The notes below the pieces were generated by a model. That model was not told the DNA's origin, ran no database searches, and was given only the letters and a program-made list of their open reading frames with translations. Positions 6,752 through 15,221 of a DNA stretch of 52,630 nucleotides are shown here, piece by piece (the stretch's first letter is position 1; each line of letters opens with the position of its first letter). The position numbers and the translations under genes were made by a program. Source of the stretch: Streptomyces sp. Ru71 (GTDB taxonomy: Bacteria; Actinomycetota; Actinomycetes; Streptomycetales; Streptomycetaceae); the NCBI RefSeq assembly GCF_002920535.1, contig NZ_PQSS01000054.1, positions 1-52,630 on the forward strand. The letters are read 5' to 3'.

Positions 6752-7780
6752 GTGCCGCCCACCCCACGCCCCCTGCGCAAGCTCGGCTTCCTGACCATCG
6801 GGCTGTTCGACGAGGCCGATCCGGCCCGTGGTCACGAGTCGACGCTGGAGTTGATCGAGCTCGGTGAGCGGCTCGGGTTCGACAGCGCGTGGCTCAGGCA
6901 CCGGCACCTCCAGTTCGGCATCTCCTCCCCCGTGGCCGTACTGGCGGCGGCCTCGCAGCGCACCCGCCGGATCGAGCTCGGCACCGCGGTCATCCCGCTG
7001 GGCTGGGAGAACCCGCTGCGACTGGCGGAGGACCTGGCGACGGTGGACGTCCTGTCAGGGGGCCGCCTCAACCCGGGCGTGAGCGTGGGCCCGCCGATGC
7101 ACTACGACCAGGTCAAGGACGCCCTGTACCCGGACAGCACCGAGGTCGAGGACTTCGGTTACGGCCGGGTGGAACGGCTGCTGGACGCGGTACGGGGCAA
7201 GCCGGTGACGGACTTCAGCGGCACGGAGGGCTTCGAGACCTTCTCCGACCGGGTGCAGCCGCACTCCCCGGGCCTCGGCGACCGGCTCTGGTACGGCGGG
7301 GGCAGCCGGCGCTCGGCCCGGTGGGCCGGCGAGCACGGTCTGAACCTGCTGACCAGCAGTGTCGTCAAGGCCGAGGAGGAGAGCGGGCCCTGGGACTTCG
7401 CACGGATCCAGCTGGAGCTGATCCGGGCCTTCCGTGCCGCCCATCCCCTCGGTGAGGCCGCCCGTGTCTCCCAGGGGCTGGTCGTCATCCCGACGGACTC
7501 CGCGACACCCGAACAGCGCGCCCGGTACGAGGCGTACGCCGCCGCGCGCCTGCCGCGTACGGTCTCCCCGCAGGGGCCCGGGCGACTGCTGTTCGCGCCC
7601 GACCTGGTCGGCACGTCCGAGGAGATCGCCGAACGCCTGCACGCCCACGCCGCGTTCCGCGAGGTGGACGAGGTGGCGTTCGCGCTGCCGTTCACCTTCC
7701 GGCACGAGGACTACGTGCAGATCCTCACCGACATGGCGACCCGGCTCGGCCCGGCACTGGGGTGGCGGGCCGCCGCCTGA
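6752..7780 (+). CDS. LLM-class flavin-dependent oxidoreductase (luciferase-like)
   Basis: About 342 residues with the bacterial-luciferase TIM-barrel pattern: KLGFLTIGLFDEADPARG at the start, LIELGERLGFDSAWLRHRH, RTRRIELGTAVIPLGWENPLRLAEDLATVDVLSGGR, and the late LVGTSEEIAERL. These enzymes use reduced flavin (FMNH2 or F420H2) and oxygen to oxidise small organic substrates; the substrate cannot be told. GTG 6752 is chosen because GGAGG sits 5 bases before it; the in-frame GTG at 6746 overlaps that ribosome-binding site. The gene converges tail-to-tail, 2 bases apart, on a TauD-type dioxygenase, which hints at a shared role with organosulfur or similar substrates. Confidence 0.88.
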   Translation: MPPTPRPLRKLGFLTIGLFDEADPARGHESTLELIELGERLGFDSAWLRHRHLQFGISSPVAVLAAASQRTRRIELGTAVIPLGWENPLRLAEDLATVDVLSGGRLNPGVSVGPPMHYDQVKDALYPDSTEVEDFGYGRVERLLDAVRGKPVTDFSGTEGFETFSDRVQPHSPGLGDRLWYGGGSRRSARWAGEHGLNLLTSSVVKAEEESGPWDFARIQLELIRAFRAAHPLGEAARVSQGLVVIPTDSATPEQRARYEAYAAARLPRTVSPQGPGRLLFAPDLVGTSEEIAERLHAHAAFREVDEVAFALPFTFRHEDYVQILTDMATRLGPALGWRAAA

Positions 7781-7782
7781 CC

Positions 7783-8757
7783 TCACCAGCGGCCGGGCGC
7801 GCTCCCGGTGATCGCCTTCGAGGGCCGGCCGTCCACCCCGGTGGGCACGTCCCCGGCGAGCATCACCCGGTGCATGATCCGCGGGAAGCCGAGGTGGGCG
7901 TTGTCGGCGGGGGCGAGGTGGATGGTGGCGCGGTTGTCCCAGAAGGCGACGCTGCCCGGCTCCCAGCGGAAGCGGACCGTGTACTCGGGGCGGACGGCCT
8001 GTTCCAGCAGCATGTCCAGGATCGCCCGGCTCTCGGGGCGGGAGAGGCCGGCGATCTGCTCGACGTAGTAGCCGTTGACGAAGAGGATCTTCTCGCCGGT
8101 CTCCGGGTGGAGCCGCACCAGCGGGTGCTCGGTGGCGATCTGGTGGTCCAGCAGGTGACGGACGTAGGCGTCGTCGCCGGGCCGCGGCTGGTAGCCGACG
8201 CCGAGCCGGTGCTCGGCCCGCAGCCCGTCGACGAACTCCCGCACGGGCGCGGACAGTCCGGCGTACGCCGCCGCCAGGTTGGACCAGGTGGTGTCGCCGC
8301 CGTACGGCGGTACCGTCTCGGCGCGCAGGATCGTCGCGGCGGGCGGGTCGACGCGGGCGCCGTGGTCGCAGTGCCAGCCGCGCAGCAGGGTGTGGCGGCG
8401 GCGCTGGAGCCACTCGTCGTGCTCCATGCCGAACCGCCCGCCCAGCTCCAGCCGGTCGGCGGTGGTCTCGATCTCGGGTACGCCGGCCGGGGAGGCGCTG
8501 CCCCGCTTGGGCAGCACCACGGGCTCGCCGAACCGGCGGGCGAACGCGACGTGGGCGGCGTGGTCGAGGTGCTGCCCGCGGAAGAACACCACCTTCCAGC
8601 GCAGCACCGCCGCCCGGATCGCGGCGACCACCGCGTCGTCCAGTTCCCCGGCGAGGTCCACGCCGCCGATCTCGGCCCCGATGTGTCCGGCGACCGGACG
8701 CACGTCCAGGCCGGCGTCCGGGGCCGTCTCGTCCGTCCCCGATGTGTGCGTCGTCAT
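7783..8757 (-). CDS. TauD/TfdA-family Fe(II)/2-oxoglutarate dioxygenase
   Basis: 324 residues, ATG at 8757. The N-terminus shows the family signature VRPVAGHIGAEIGGVDLAGELDD, followed by WKVVFFRGQHLDHAAHVAFARRFGE. The iron ligands are visible as WHCDHG (His-x-Asp) and the distal His in ATIHLAP. The Arg that holds 2-oxoglutarate is probably in HRVMLAGDVP. TauD enzymes release sulfite from taurine; relatives hydroxylate alkyl sulfates, aryloxyacids or natural products, so the substrate is open. Cytosolic. The neighbouring luciferase-like oxidoreductase on the opposite strand ends 2 bases away; such pairs often occur in organosulfur use, but no sulfonate transporter is present. Confidence 0.92.
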   Translation of the reverse strand: MTTHTSGTDETAPDAGLDVRPVAGHIGAEIGGVDLAGELDDAVVAAIRAAVLRWKVVFFRGQHLDHAAHVAFARRFGEPVVLPKRGSASPAGVPEIETTADRLELGGRFGMEHDEWLQRRRHTLLRGWHCDHGARVDPPAATILRAETVPPYGGDTTWSNLAAAYAGLSAPVREFVDGLRAEHRLGVGYQPRPGDDAYVRHLLDHQIATEHPLVRLHPETGEKILFVNGYYVEQIAGLSRPESRAILDMLLEQAVRPEYTVRFRWEPGSVAFWDNRATIHLAPADNAHLGFPRIMHRVMLAGDVPTGVDGRPSKAITGSAPGRW

Positions 8758-8850
8758 GTGCGCGCTCCGATGGTTGGTCGTCGGCGTTCCCCTTCCCCGA
8801 AGATCGTGACAGCGAACGGCCGCCGGGGCGAGGGCGCCCCCGCGCCCCCT

Positions 8851-8889
8851 GGCGTGCGGCGGTAGATCCGGCCGGTGCCGCCGCACGCC
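8851..8889 (-). terminator. Hairpin terminator after the secreted GH32 gene
   Basis: GGCGTGCGGCGG (8851-8862) is the exact reverse complement of CCGCCGCACGCC (8878-8889), with a 15-base loop. It lies 23 bases beyond the stop of the leftward GH32 gene and before the TauD gene, so the two genes are probably separate units. Confidence 0.75.
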
Positions 8890-8912
8890 GGCGGGGGTGA
8901 CCTCGGACGACC

Positions 8913-10460
8913 TCAGACCGTGAACTCGCGGATCACCGTGTTCCGGAACACCGCCGTGCCGCCGATGGTGAACAGGGCCAGGCCCGTGTCGATCAGGTAG
9001 GGGAAGACCTCCGACGAGTGCACATGGCGGCCGTCGTCGACGAACATCTCCACGCTCGTGCGGTCCACCAGGATGCGCAGCCGCACCGAGCGCGCCGCCG
9101 GGTCGAAGGGGCTGCGGCTCTCCTGCCAGCGGGCCGAGGCGTCGGGGTTGACGGTGGGGCGGCGGTTGAGGAAGGCGTAGTCGCCGTAGACGCCGGCGTC
9201 GATGTGGCGGCCCCCGTCGGGTGAGCGGCGCAGCTGGAGGCCGGCGCCGGTCAGCTGGTCCCAGGTGATCTCGCAGCTCACCTCGTAGGACGTCCCCCGG
9301 TAGTCGAGGAGCCGGGTGCCGTCGACCGTCACGTCGCCCAGCCGCACGGTCCGGGAGACGTAGGAGTCCAGCGCGGCCACCGGGCGGGAGGCGAGGTGGT
9401 AGCCGCCGGTCGCGGTGCGGCGCAGGGATATCTCCCGGACGATCGAGTCGGTGCCGTTGAAGCCGTCGCAGTCGATGGTGGGGGTGGTGTGGGGGTAGTC
9501 CCAGTTGTTCATCCAGCCGAGCGCGTAGCGCGTCCGCTCGTCGAGCCGGCCGTGCGCGTCGCGTTTGTCGAAGGTGACGGCGCCGTACCAGTCCCAGCCG
9601 TGGTCGAGCCACTGCGGCTCGGCCGTGTCGGGCGTGAAGTGCGAGCCGTCGAAGGCCCCCATCCAGTAGGCGTACGTGTTCGGCAGGCCGGCGCCCTTGC
9701 CGTTCGCGCTGGCGCCCAGCACCCAGTGGTGTGTCCCGTCGTCGGCGGTGAGGGCGAACAGGTCGGGGCACTCCAGGACCCCGATGCCGTCGTGCGTGAA
9801 GGAGCCGGCCGGTGTCCACGCGCGCAGGTCCGGTGACCGGTAGAAGCCGAGTCTGTCGCCCTCGGCGAGGGCCATGACCCAGCCGCCGCGCTCCTCGTCG
9901 CGGATCACCTTGGGGTCGCGGAAGTCGCGCACGCCCGGGTTGGGCAGGACGGGAGCGGTGCCGTGCGGGACGAAGGTGCGGCCGCCGTCGGTGGAGTAGT
10001 ACAGGAACTGCGCCTGGGACGTCGGGCCGTCGTCGGGCGACATGGTCACCAGGACGACGACCGCGCCCTTGCCGAAGCCCGCGGTGCCGTCGGTGTCCAC
10101 GACCGCGGAGCCCGACCAGACGTCGCCGTTGGGGGTGGTGTCCTTGGGCACCGCGATGCCGCGGTCGGTGAAGGAGACCAGGTCGGAGCTGGTGGCCAGG
10201 CGCCAGGCGGTGCCGACGGCACCGGTCGTGTAGTCGGCGTTGTACAGGTAGTAGTAGTGGTACTCGCCGTCGATCCAGATCGGGCGCTGCGGGTCGTTCT
10301 TCCACTGGTCGGGGACGGTGAAGTGGTACCGGGCGCGGTAGCTCGCGCAGCCGGCCCCGCCCTTCGGCCTCGCCTGCGCCGGCGGTGCGGCCGGCAGGAG
10401 CGCCACCGTGGCTCCCGCGGCCGATCCTGCGAACAGCGCCCTTCTGGACAATCCACGCAT
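8913..10460 (-). CDS. Secreted GH32 fructan hydrolase (levanase/inulinase-like)
   Basis: About 515 residues. The N-terminus MRGLSRRALFAGSAAGATVA with a cut after PAQA is a Tat-type (twin-arginine) signal. The five-bladed propeller domain shows all three acidic motifs of GH32: QWKNDPQRP (nucleophile Asp56, a variant of WMNDPNG), FRDPKVI (transition-state Asp) and LECPDLF (acid/base Glu). A C-terminal beta-sandwich carries VDRTSVEMFVDDGRHVHSSEVFP, typical of the family. It should release fructose or fructo-oligosaccharides outside the cell. ATG 10460 is preceded by GAGAGGGACGAG; a further upstream ATG (10496) would spoil the signal. Its promoter region carries an operator shared with the divergent importer operon. 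Confidence 0.92.
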   Translation of the reverse strand: MRGLSRRALFAGSAAGATVALLPAAPPAQARPKGGAGCASYRARYHFTVPDQWKNDPQRPIWIDGEYHYYYLYNADYTTGAVGTAWRLATSSDLVSFTDRGIAVPKDTTPNGDVWSGSAVVDTDGTAGFGKGAVVVLVTMSPDDGPTSQAQFLYYSTDGGRTFVPHGTAPVLPNPGVRDFRDPKVIRDEERGGWVMALAEGDRLGFYRSPDLRAWTPAGSFTHDGIGVLECPDLFALTADDGTHHWVLGASANGKGAGLPNTYAYWMGAFDGSHFTPDTAEPQWLDHGWDWYGAVTFDKRDAHGRLDERTRYALGWMNNWDYPHTTPTIDCDGFNGTDSIVREISLRRTATGGYHLASRPVAALDSYVSRTVRLGDVTVDGTRLLDYRGTSYEVSCEITWDQLTGAGLQLRRSPDGGRHIDAGVYGDYAFLNRRPTVNPDASARWQESRSPFDPAARSVRLRILVDRTSVEMFVDDGRHVHSSEVFPYLIDTGLALFTIGGTAVFRNTVIREFTV

Positions 10461-10506
10461 CACACTCGTCCCTCTCGTCGAAAAGCGGCGGCTCATGTGG
10501 ACCAGG

Positions 10507-10534
10507 ACTGTAGACCTAACTCGTTAAAGGTCAA
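10507..10534 (-). promoter_or_regulatory. Promoter of the secreted GH32 gene
   Basis: On the minus strand TTGACC (10534-10529) and TACAGT (10512-10507) are separated by 16 bases. The operator-like TAACGAGTTA fills the spacer, an arrangement that would let a repressor exclude RNA polymerase. Confidence 0.65.
10515..10526. promoter_or_regulatory. Operator site 1 of the fructan locus
   Basis: CCTAACTCGTTA contains the palindrome TAAC-TC-GTTA. Its first ten bases, CCTAACTCGT, recur exactly in reverse orientation at 10603-10612. The adjacent LacI-family regulator is the natural candidate to bind it. Confidence 0.6.
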
Positions 10535-10548
10535 GGCGTGCAACACTC

Positions 10549-10578
10549 TTGACAGGGGCGTAACACGCTTCACATCAT
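10549..10578 (+). promoter_or_regulatory. Promoter of the fructan importer operon
   Basis: TTGACA (10549-10554) is a perfect -35; CATCAT (10573-10578) 18 bases downstream is a weak -10. Operator site 2 follows about 20 bases later. Confidence 0.55.
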
Positions 10579-10597
10579 CTGGGGCATCACTGCTCGA

Positions 10598-10612
10598 CTA
10601 ACACGAGTTAGG
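10598..10612. promoter_or_regulatory. Operator site 2 of the fructan locus
   Basis: CTAACACGAGTTAG has perfect 5-base arms (CTAAC/GTTAG) around ACGA and ends 9 bases before the ATG of the binding-protein gene. A bound repressor here would block elongation or initiation. It is the inverted relative of site 1, sharing ACGAGTTAGG. Confidence 0.65.
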
Positions 10613-10620
10613 CCCCCTTG

Positions 10621-12030
10621 ATGACCGACCCGCACCTCCCCCGCCGCACCCTGTTGCGGTACGGCGCCTACGGCGCGGCCGCCGCGGCCGTGGCCGGTAC
10701 CGCCGCGAGCTGGGACCGGCTCACCGGAGCCGACATCCCCGGGCGCGACGACGGCTCCCTCGTCGTCGCGACCCTGGGCTCCGCGTTCTCCCCCGACGGT
10801 GTGCGCACCCTGCTGGACGGCTTCCGCGAGCTGCACCCCGACATCAAGGTCCGGATCAACGCGGTGCAGGCCGTCGACTGGTCGGACTTCTTCGCCAAGA
10901 TCCTCACGCAGATCGCCGCGGGCACCGCACCCGACCTGGTCTATGTCGCCACCGAGGGCGTGCAGCTGTTCGCACAGCGGCTCGGGGTGGCGCTCGACCA
11001 CTGGGTGAAGCGGGACGCCGCCGAGCTGCGCGAGTACTTCGCCGACGTCCACCCCTCGCTGGTCGAGTCGATGATGTACGAGGGGAGCCTGTACCAGCTG
11101 CCGATCGAGTTCAACGCCGCCGACATGTACCTCAGCACCCAGGTGCTGCGACGGGCCGGCGCCGACCTGCCCGAGGCCGAGTGGACCCGGGACGACTTCA
11201 CCGCGCTGCTGCGCCGGATGAAGCAGGCCAGCGACTCGCACTTCACGCCGTACTTCTGGACCAACCGGCTGTGGGGCGGCGTGGTGCCCTGGCTGTTCGC
11301 CAACGGCACCAACCTGCTGACCGAGTCCAAGGCGCCCGGTGGCGAGTGGCTGTGGAACTCCTTCTACCCGGCCGGGCAGCGGCGCGGGCGCGGCGGCGGC
11401 TTCCGCTGGACCACCCCGCAGGCCACCGCCGACCGGGTCGAGGAGACGTACGACTACCTCGCCTCCCTGGTGCGTGACGGGCTGTGCAGCCGCCCCGAGG
11501 GCGGCAACGGCCAGAACCTCATCGGCGTGTTCTCCACCGGCCGGGTCGGCGTCACCCCGGCCGGCGGCTTCTGGGCGGGCGGCCTGCACCAGGCGGGCGT
11601 GCGGCGGGACGGCTTCGACGTGCAGTACTTCCCCCGCTGGCGCACCCAGCGGATGCAGTACGGCGCGGCCGGCTACGCGATGCTGCGCACCTCCAAGCGG
11701 CAGGACGAGGCGTGGGAGTTCATCAAGTACTCGGCCCGCCGCGACACCCTGACGCAGCTGTTCAGCACCAACCAGACGACCCCCGCCCGCCGCTCCATGC
11801 TGACCGCCGGCCGCTACCGCGAGACCGGCCCGGCGCACTGGCGGGTCTTCTACGACACCCTCGACCGGTTCCCGGACACCGGACCGATCCCGGCGCCGCC
11901 GCAGGTCGCCGAGGTGGAGCAGGTGCTGCTGAAGCACACCGGTACGGCCCTGTCCGCGCCGCGCGCGGTGCGTCCCGCGCTGCGCCGGATGCAGGGCGAC
12001 CTGGAGAAGGCCATGGAGCGTGAGGTATGA
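10621..12030 (+). CDS. ABC transporter sugar-binding protein, fructo-oligosaccharide importer
   Basis: 469 residues. It begins MTDPHLPRRTLLRYGAYGAA, a twin-arginine signal or anchor, without a lipobox Cys. The body follows family-1 (CUT1) solute-binding proteins: LLDGFRELHPDIKVRI, DFFAKILTQIAAGTAPDLVYV, YEGSLYQLPIEFNAADMYLS, GVTPAGGFW and QDEAWEFIKY. It would capture oligosaccharides outside and hand them to the two permeases encoded next; overlap of 4 bases (ATGA) couples it to the first permease. The neighbouring GH32 enzymes make fructan fragments the best guess for substrate. The ATG 10621 has only a weak ribosome-binding site (GAGTTAGG inside operator 2). Confidence 0.88.
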   Translation: MTDPHLPRRTLLRYGAYGAAAAAVAGTAASWDRLTGADIPGRDDGSLVVATLGSAFSPDGVRTLLDGFRELHPDIKVRINAVQAVDWSDFFAKILTQIAAGTAPDLVYVATEGVQLFAQRLGVALDHWVKRDAAELREYFADVHPSLVESMMYEGSLYQLPIEFNAADMYLSTQVLRRAGADLPEAEWTRDDFTALLRRMKQASDSHFTPYFWTNRLWGGVVPWLFANGTNLLTESKAPGGEWLWNSFYPAGQRRGRGGGFRWTTPQATADRVEETYDYLASLVRDGLCSRPEGGNGQNLIGVFSTGRVGVTPAGGFWAGGLHQAGVRRDGFDVQYFPRWRTQRMQYGAAGYAMLRTSKRQDEAWEFIKYSARRDTLTQLFSTNQTTPARRSMLTAGRYRETGPAHWRVFYDTLDRFPDTGPIPAPPQVAEVEQVLLKHTGTALSAPRAVRPALRRMQGDLEKAMEREV

Positions 12031-12977
12031 CGAACACCCAGACACCGCCGGCGCGCACCGCACGCCCGAAGGCGCCCCCCGCGGCGGCCCGTCCCGCCGG
12101 GCGCGAGCGCGGCACCCGGCTGCTGGCCACGCTGTTCCTTGCGCCCACGATCGTCGGCATCGTCGTCTTCACGGTCGTGCCGATCGTCGGCTCGGTGGTG
12201 CTGAGCCTGTTCCACTGGAACGTCATCGACTCGCCGCGCTTCGCCGGGGCGGCCAACTACCGCGAGGTGTTCGGCGACTCGACCGTGCTGGTGTCCTTCC
12301 GCAACACGCTGGTGTTCATGGTGCTGGCCGTGGCGCTGCAGCTGCTGATCGCGCTGGTGCTGGCGATCGTGGTGAACGGGCGGATGCCGGTGTGGCTGCG
12401 CTCGGTGTTCCGCTCGGCGTTCTTCTTCCCCCTGGTGCTGTCGGCGGCGTCGATCTCCGTGGTGATGAAGTACCTGTTCAACCAGGACTTCGGGGTCGTG
12501 AACTGGCTGCTCGGGCTGGTCGGGATCGCCCCCGTGCCCTGGCTGACCTCGGAGCACGGCGCGATGGCGGCGGTGATCCTGGTCTATGTCTGGCAGCAGT
12601 TCGGGTTCTCGTTCCTGCTCTTCGTGGGCGGTCTGAACAACATCCCGAAGGAGGTCCACGAGGCCGCCTCCCTCGACGGCGCCACCGGTCTGCGCAAGCA
12701 CCTCGCCATCACCCTGCCGCTGCTGTCGCCGACGCTGCTGGTGGCGTCCGTGGTCGGCATCATCAACGCGCTGCAGGTCTTCGAGCAGCCGTACGTGCTG
12801 ACCAACGGCGGGCCCGGGGACTCCACCCGCACGGTCGTGATGGTCATCTACGAGACCGCGTTCGAGCAGCTGCGCTTCGGTGAGGCGTCCGCGGTGGGCG
12901 TGCTGCTGTTCGTGCTGATCATGGCGGTCACCGCCCTCCAGTTCCGGCTCAGCCGGCGTTTCGTCCACTACCAGTGA
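12027..12977 (+). CDS. ABC sugar permease, MalF-type
   Basis: 316 residues with six predicted membrane helices, the first at LLATLFLAPTIVGIVVFTVVP after a basic cytosolic lead. The EAA loop, which docks the ATPase, is visible as EVHEAASLDGATGLRKHLAITLPLLSP in pieces around residues 208-234. It overlaps the binding-protein gene by ATGA and the next permease gene by GTGA, so all three are co-translated. It forms the channel with the second permease. No ATPase gene is present; in Streptomyces the shared ATPase MsiK usually serves such importers. Confidence 0.92.
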   Translation: MTNTQTPPARTARPKAPPAAARPAGRERGTRLLATLFLAPTIVGIVVFTVVPIVGSVVLSLFHWNVIDSPRFAGAANYREVFGDSTVLVSFRNTLVFMVLAVALQLLIALVLAIVVNGRMPVWLRSVFRSAFFFPLVLSAASISVVMKYLFNQDFGVVNWLLGLVGIAPVPWLTSEHGAMAAVILVYVWQQFGFSFLLFVGGLNNIPKEVHEAASLDGATGLRKHLAITLPLLSPTLLVASVVGIINALQVFEQPYVLTNGGPGDSTRTVVMVIYETAFEQLRFGEASAVGVLLFVLIMAVTALQFRLSRRFVHYQ

Positions 12978-13846
12978 ACCCGGTGAGCGACATGAGCCAA
13001 GCGATCCCGACCCTGAGCCGTGCCCGGCACTCCCTCGCCCCGTGGGCGCGCATCACCGGCCTCGCGGTGTGCGCGCTGCTGACCCTCGGCCCGGTCATCT
13101 GGACCGTCTCCACCTCGTTGCGCACGCCCGCCGAGTCCTTCGACCTGCCGCCGCGCATCATCCCGACGCACCCCACCACCGAGGCGTACCGCGGGGTGTT
13201 CGACCAGATCGACGTCTGGCTGCTGGCGCTGAACTCCACGCTGGTGACCGCGCTGATCGCGGCCGGCCAGATGATCACTGCGGGCCTGGCGGGCTACGCC
13301 TTCGCCCGCCTCGAATTCCGCTTCAAGAAGCCCCTGTTCGGGCTGGTCCTGGCGACGATGATGGTGCCGCTGCAGGTGACGATCGTGCCCGTCTTCCTGG
13401 TGCTGAAGTCGATGGGTCTGACCGACACCCTGCTCGGGCTGATCGTCCCGGCCTTCCCGACCGCGTTCGGCACCTTCCTGATGCGCCAGTACTTCCTCGG
13501 CATGCCGAAGGACCTCGGCGAGGCGGCGATGCTGGACGGCGCGGGCCCCTGGCGGATCTTCCGGTCGGTGTACGCGCCGCTGGCCGCGCCCGGCCTCGCC
13601 ATCGTCGGCGTCCTCGCCTTCAACTACCACTGGAACGAGTTCTTCCGGCCGCTGATCCTGGAGACCTCCAACCAGAACTACACGCTGCCGCTGGGCCTGG
13701 TCTCGCTTCAGGGCAACCTCGGCACCGGTTCGATCTCCGTCGTCCTCGCCGGAGTCGTGCTGTCCATGATCCCCGCCGTCGCCGTGTTCGTCGTCGGCCA
13801 GCGCCCTCTGCGTGAGGGCATCACGTCCGCAGGAGTCAACCGTTGA
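12974..13846 (+). CDS. ABC sugar permease, MalG-type
   Basis: 290 residues, six membrane helices. The first is at ITGLAVCALLTLGPVIWTVS, followed by the MalG-like STSLRTPAESFDLPP periplasmic lead. The EAA loop is LGEAAMLDGAGPWRIFRSVYAPL in pieces near residue 180. The GTG at 12974 overlaps the stop of the previous permease; GTG 12983 or ATG 12992 are alternatives that would shorten it by 3 or 6 residues. The 3' end overlaps the TTG start of the cytosolic GH32 gene, placing import and intracellular hydrolysis in one translational chain. Confidence 0.92.
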   Translation: MNPVSDMSQAIPTLSRARHSLAPWARITGLAVCALLTLGPVIWTVSTSLRTPAESFDLPPRIIPTHPTTEAYRGVFDQIDVWLLALNSTLVTALIAAGQMITAGLAGYAFARLEFRFKKPLFGLVLATMMVPLQVTIVPVFLVLKSMGLTDTLLGLIVPAFPTAFGTFLMRQYFLGMPKDLGEAAMLDGAGPWRIFRSVYAPLAAPGLAIVGVLAFNYHWNEFFRPLILETSNQNYTLPLGLVSLQGNLGTGSISVVLAGVVLSMIPAVAVFVVGQRPLREGITSAGVNR

Positions 13847-15221
13847 GCCTCGCCCACGCCCCGTGCTTCCGGGTCCGTCCCCCCGCCCACTGGGCCAACG
13901 ACCCGAACGGGCCGTTCCGCTGGCGCGGCCGGTACCACCTCTTCTACCAGCACAACCCCGAGTCCCCGGTGCACGGCAACATCCACTGGGGCCATGCCTC
14001 CAGCGCCGACCTCGCCCACTGGACCCACCACCCGATCGCGCTCACCCCACCCCCGGAGGTCCCGATGAGGCGGGCTGCTGGTCGGGGTGCGTCGTGGACG
14101 ACGACGGCGTGCCCACCGCCGTGTACACCGGCGTCGACCGCGACCACGCCGGCCTCGGCACCATCTGCCTGGCCCGCGCCGCCGACCCGGACGACGAGAC
14201 GCTCACCGAGTGGAAGACGCTGCCCGAGCCGGTGGTGGCGGGGCCGCCCGAGGGCCTGGACGTGGTGATGTTCCGTGACCCGTTCGTCTTCCGGCACGAG
14301 GGGCGCCGCTGGGCGCTGGTCGGCGCGGGCCACGCCGACGGCACACCGTCGGTCCTGCTGTACGACTGTGACGACCTGACCGCGTGGCGGTTCGCCGGGG
14401 TGCTCCTCGACGGCAACGACCCGGTGGCGGCGGACGCGTTCGGCGACAAGGCGGTGGGCTGGGAGTGCCCGCAGCTGGCGTTGACACCGGGCGGCCAGTG
14501 GGTGCTGGTGCTGTCGCTCTGGGACGGCGACCCGTGCAGCACGGGCTACCTGACCGGCCGTCTGACACCGTCCGCCGACAACGGACTGGCCTTCGAGGCC
14601 GCCGCCGGTGGCCGCCTCGACCACGGCCGCGACTTCTACGCACCCGCCGTCCTCCAGGAGCCGGCGCGCGCCCTGATGTGGGGCTGGTCCTGGGAGGCAC
14701 GGGACGCGGCCGAGGTGGCACGCGCGGGCTGGGCCGGCGTCCTCACGGCGCCACGGGTGGTCGACGTGGCCCAGGACGGCTCACTGCGCCTCTCCCCCGC
14801 CCCGGAGCTGACCCTGCTGCGCGCGCCCGAGCCGTTCGTGACGGCCCCCGGCCGGGCACCGCTGCCGCAGGCCTACGACCTGGAGCTGACGGCTACCACG
14901 CCGGTCACGGTGTCCCTGCTGCGCTCGCCGAGCGGCGCGGAGCTGACGGTCCGCCTGGACCCGGACGCCGGCACGGTCACCCTGGACCGCTCGGCCTGGG
15001 CCCGTGTGGGCCGGGAGGGCTCGGCACCCGTCGTGCTGCGCACCCCGGCCCGCAGCGTGCGGCTGCTGGTCGACGGCTCCCTGCTGGAGCTGTTCGCCGA
15101 CGACCGGTGCACGGTCACCGAGCGGGTCTACGCGAGCCCCTCCGACGTCGCCGAGCTGACCGTCACCGGCGAGGGGGCCACCGTCACCGGGTGGGCGCAG
15201 GTCCCACCGACGCACGGCTGA
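13843..15221 (+). pseudogene. Cytosolic GH32 beta-fructosidase, frameshifted (true mutation or sequence error)
   Basis: A TTG start at 13843 overlaps the permease stop. The N-terminal part has HWANDPNGPFRWRGRYHLFY (nucleophile motif) and IHWGHASSADLAHWTHHPIAL. At the C-rich run near 14046-14055 the frame breaks; the rest continues in the -1 frame from TPGGPDEAGCWSGCVVDDDG, with FRDPFVF (stabiliser Asp), GWECPQLAL (acid/base Glu) and a C-terminal sandwich ending LLVDGSLLELFADDRCTVTERVY. Restoring one base gives a complete GH32 of about 460 residues with no signal peptide, a sucrose/fructo-oligosaccharide hydrolase for imported sugar. Unrepaired, translation stops at 14268. The intact remainder without other lesions points to a recent mutation or a base-call error in the homopolymer. 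Confidence 0.8.

Noticed and set aside
10461..10496. Upstream ATG start (10496) for the secreted GH32
   Set aside because: It would place 12 extra residues before the twin-arginine signal, lacks a ribosome-binding site and falls close to the promoter -10.
14042..14060. Programmed -1 ribosomal frameshift at the C-run of the cytosolic GH32
   Set aside because: The site does not fit a standard slippery heptamer (X XXY YYZ) and no downstream pseudoknot is evident; a single-base indel is simpler.
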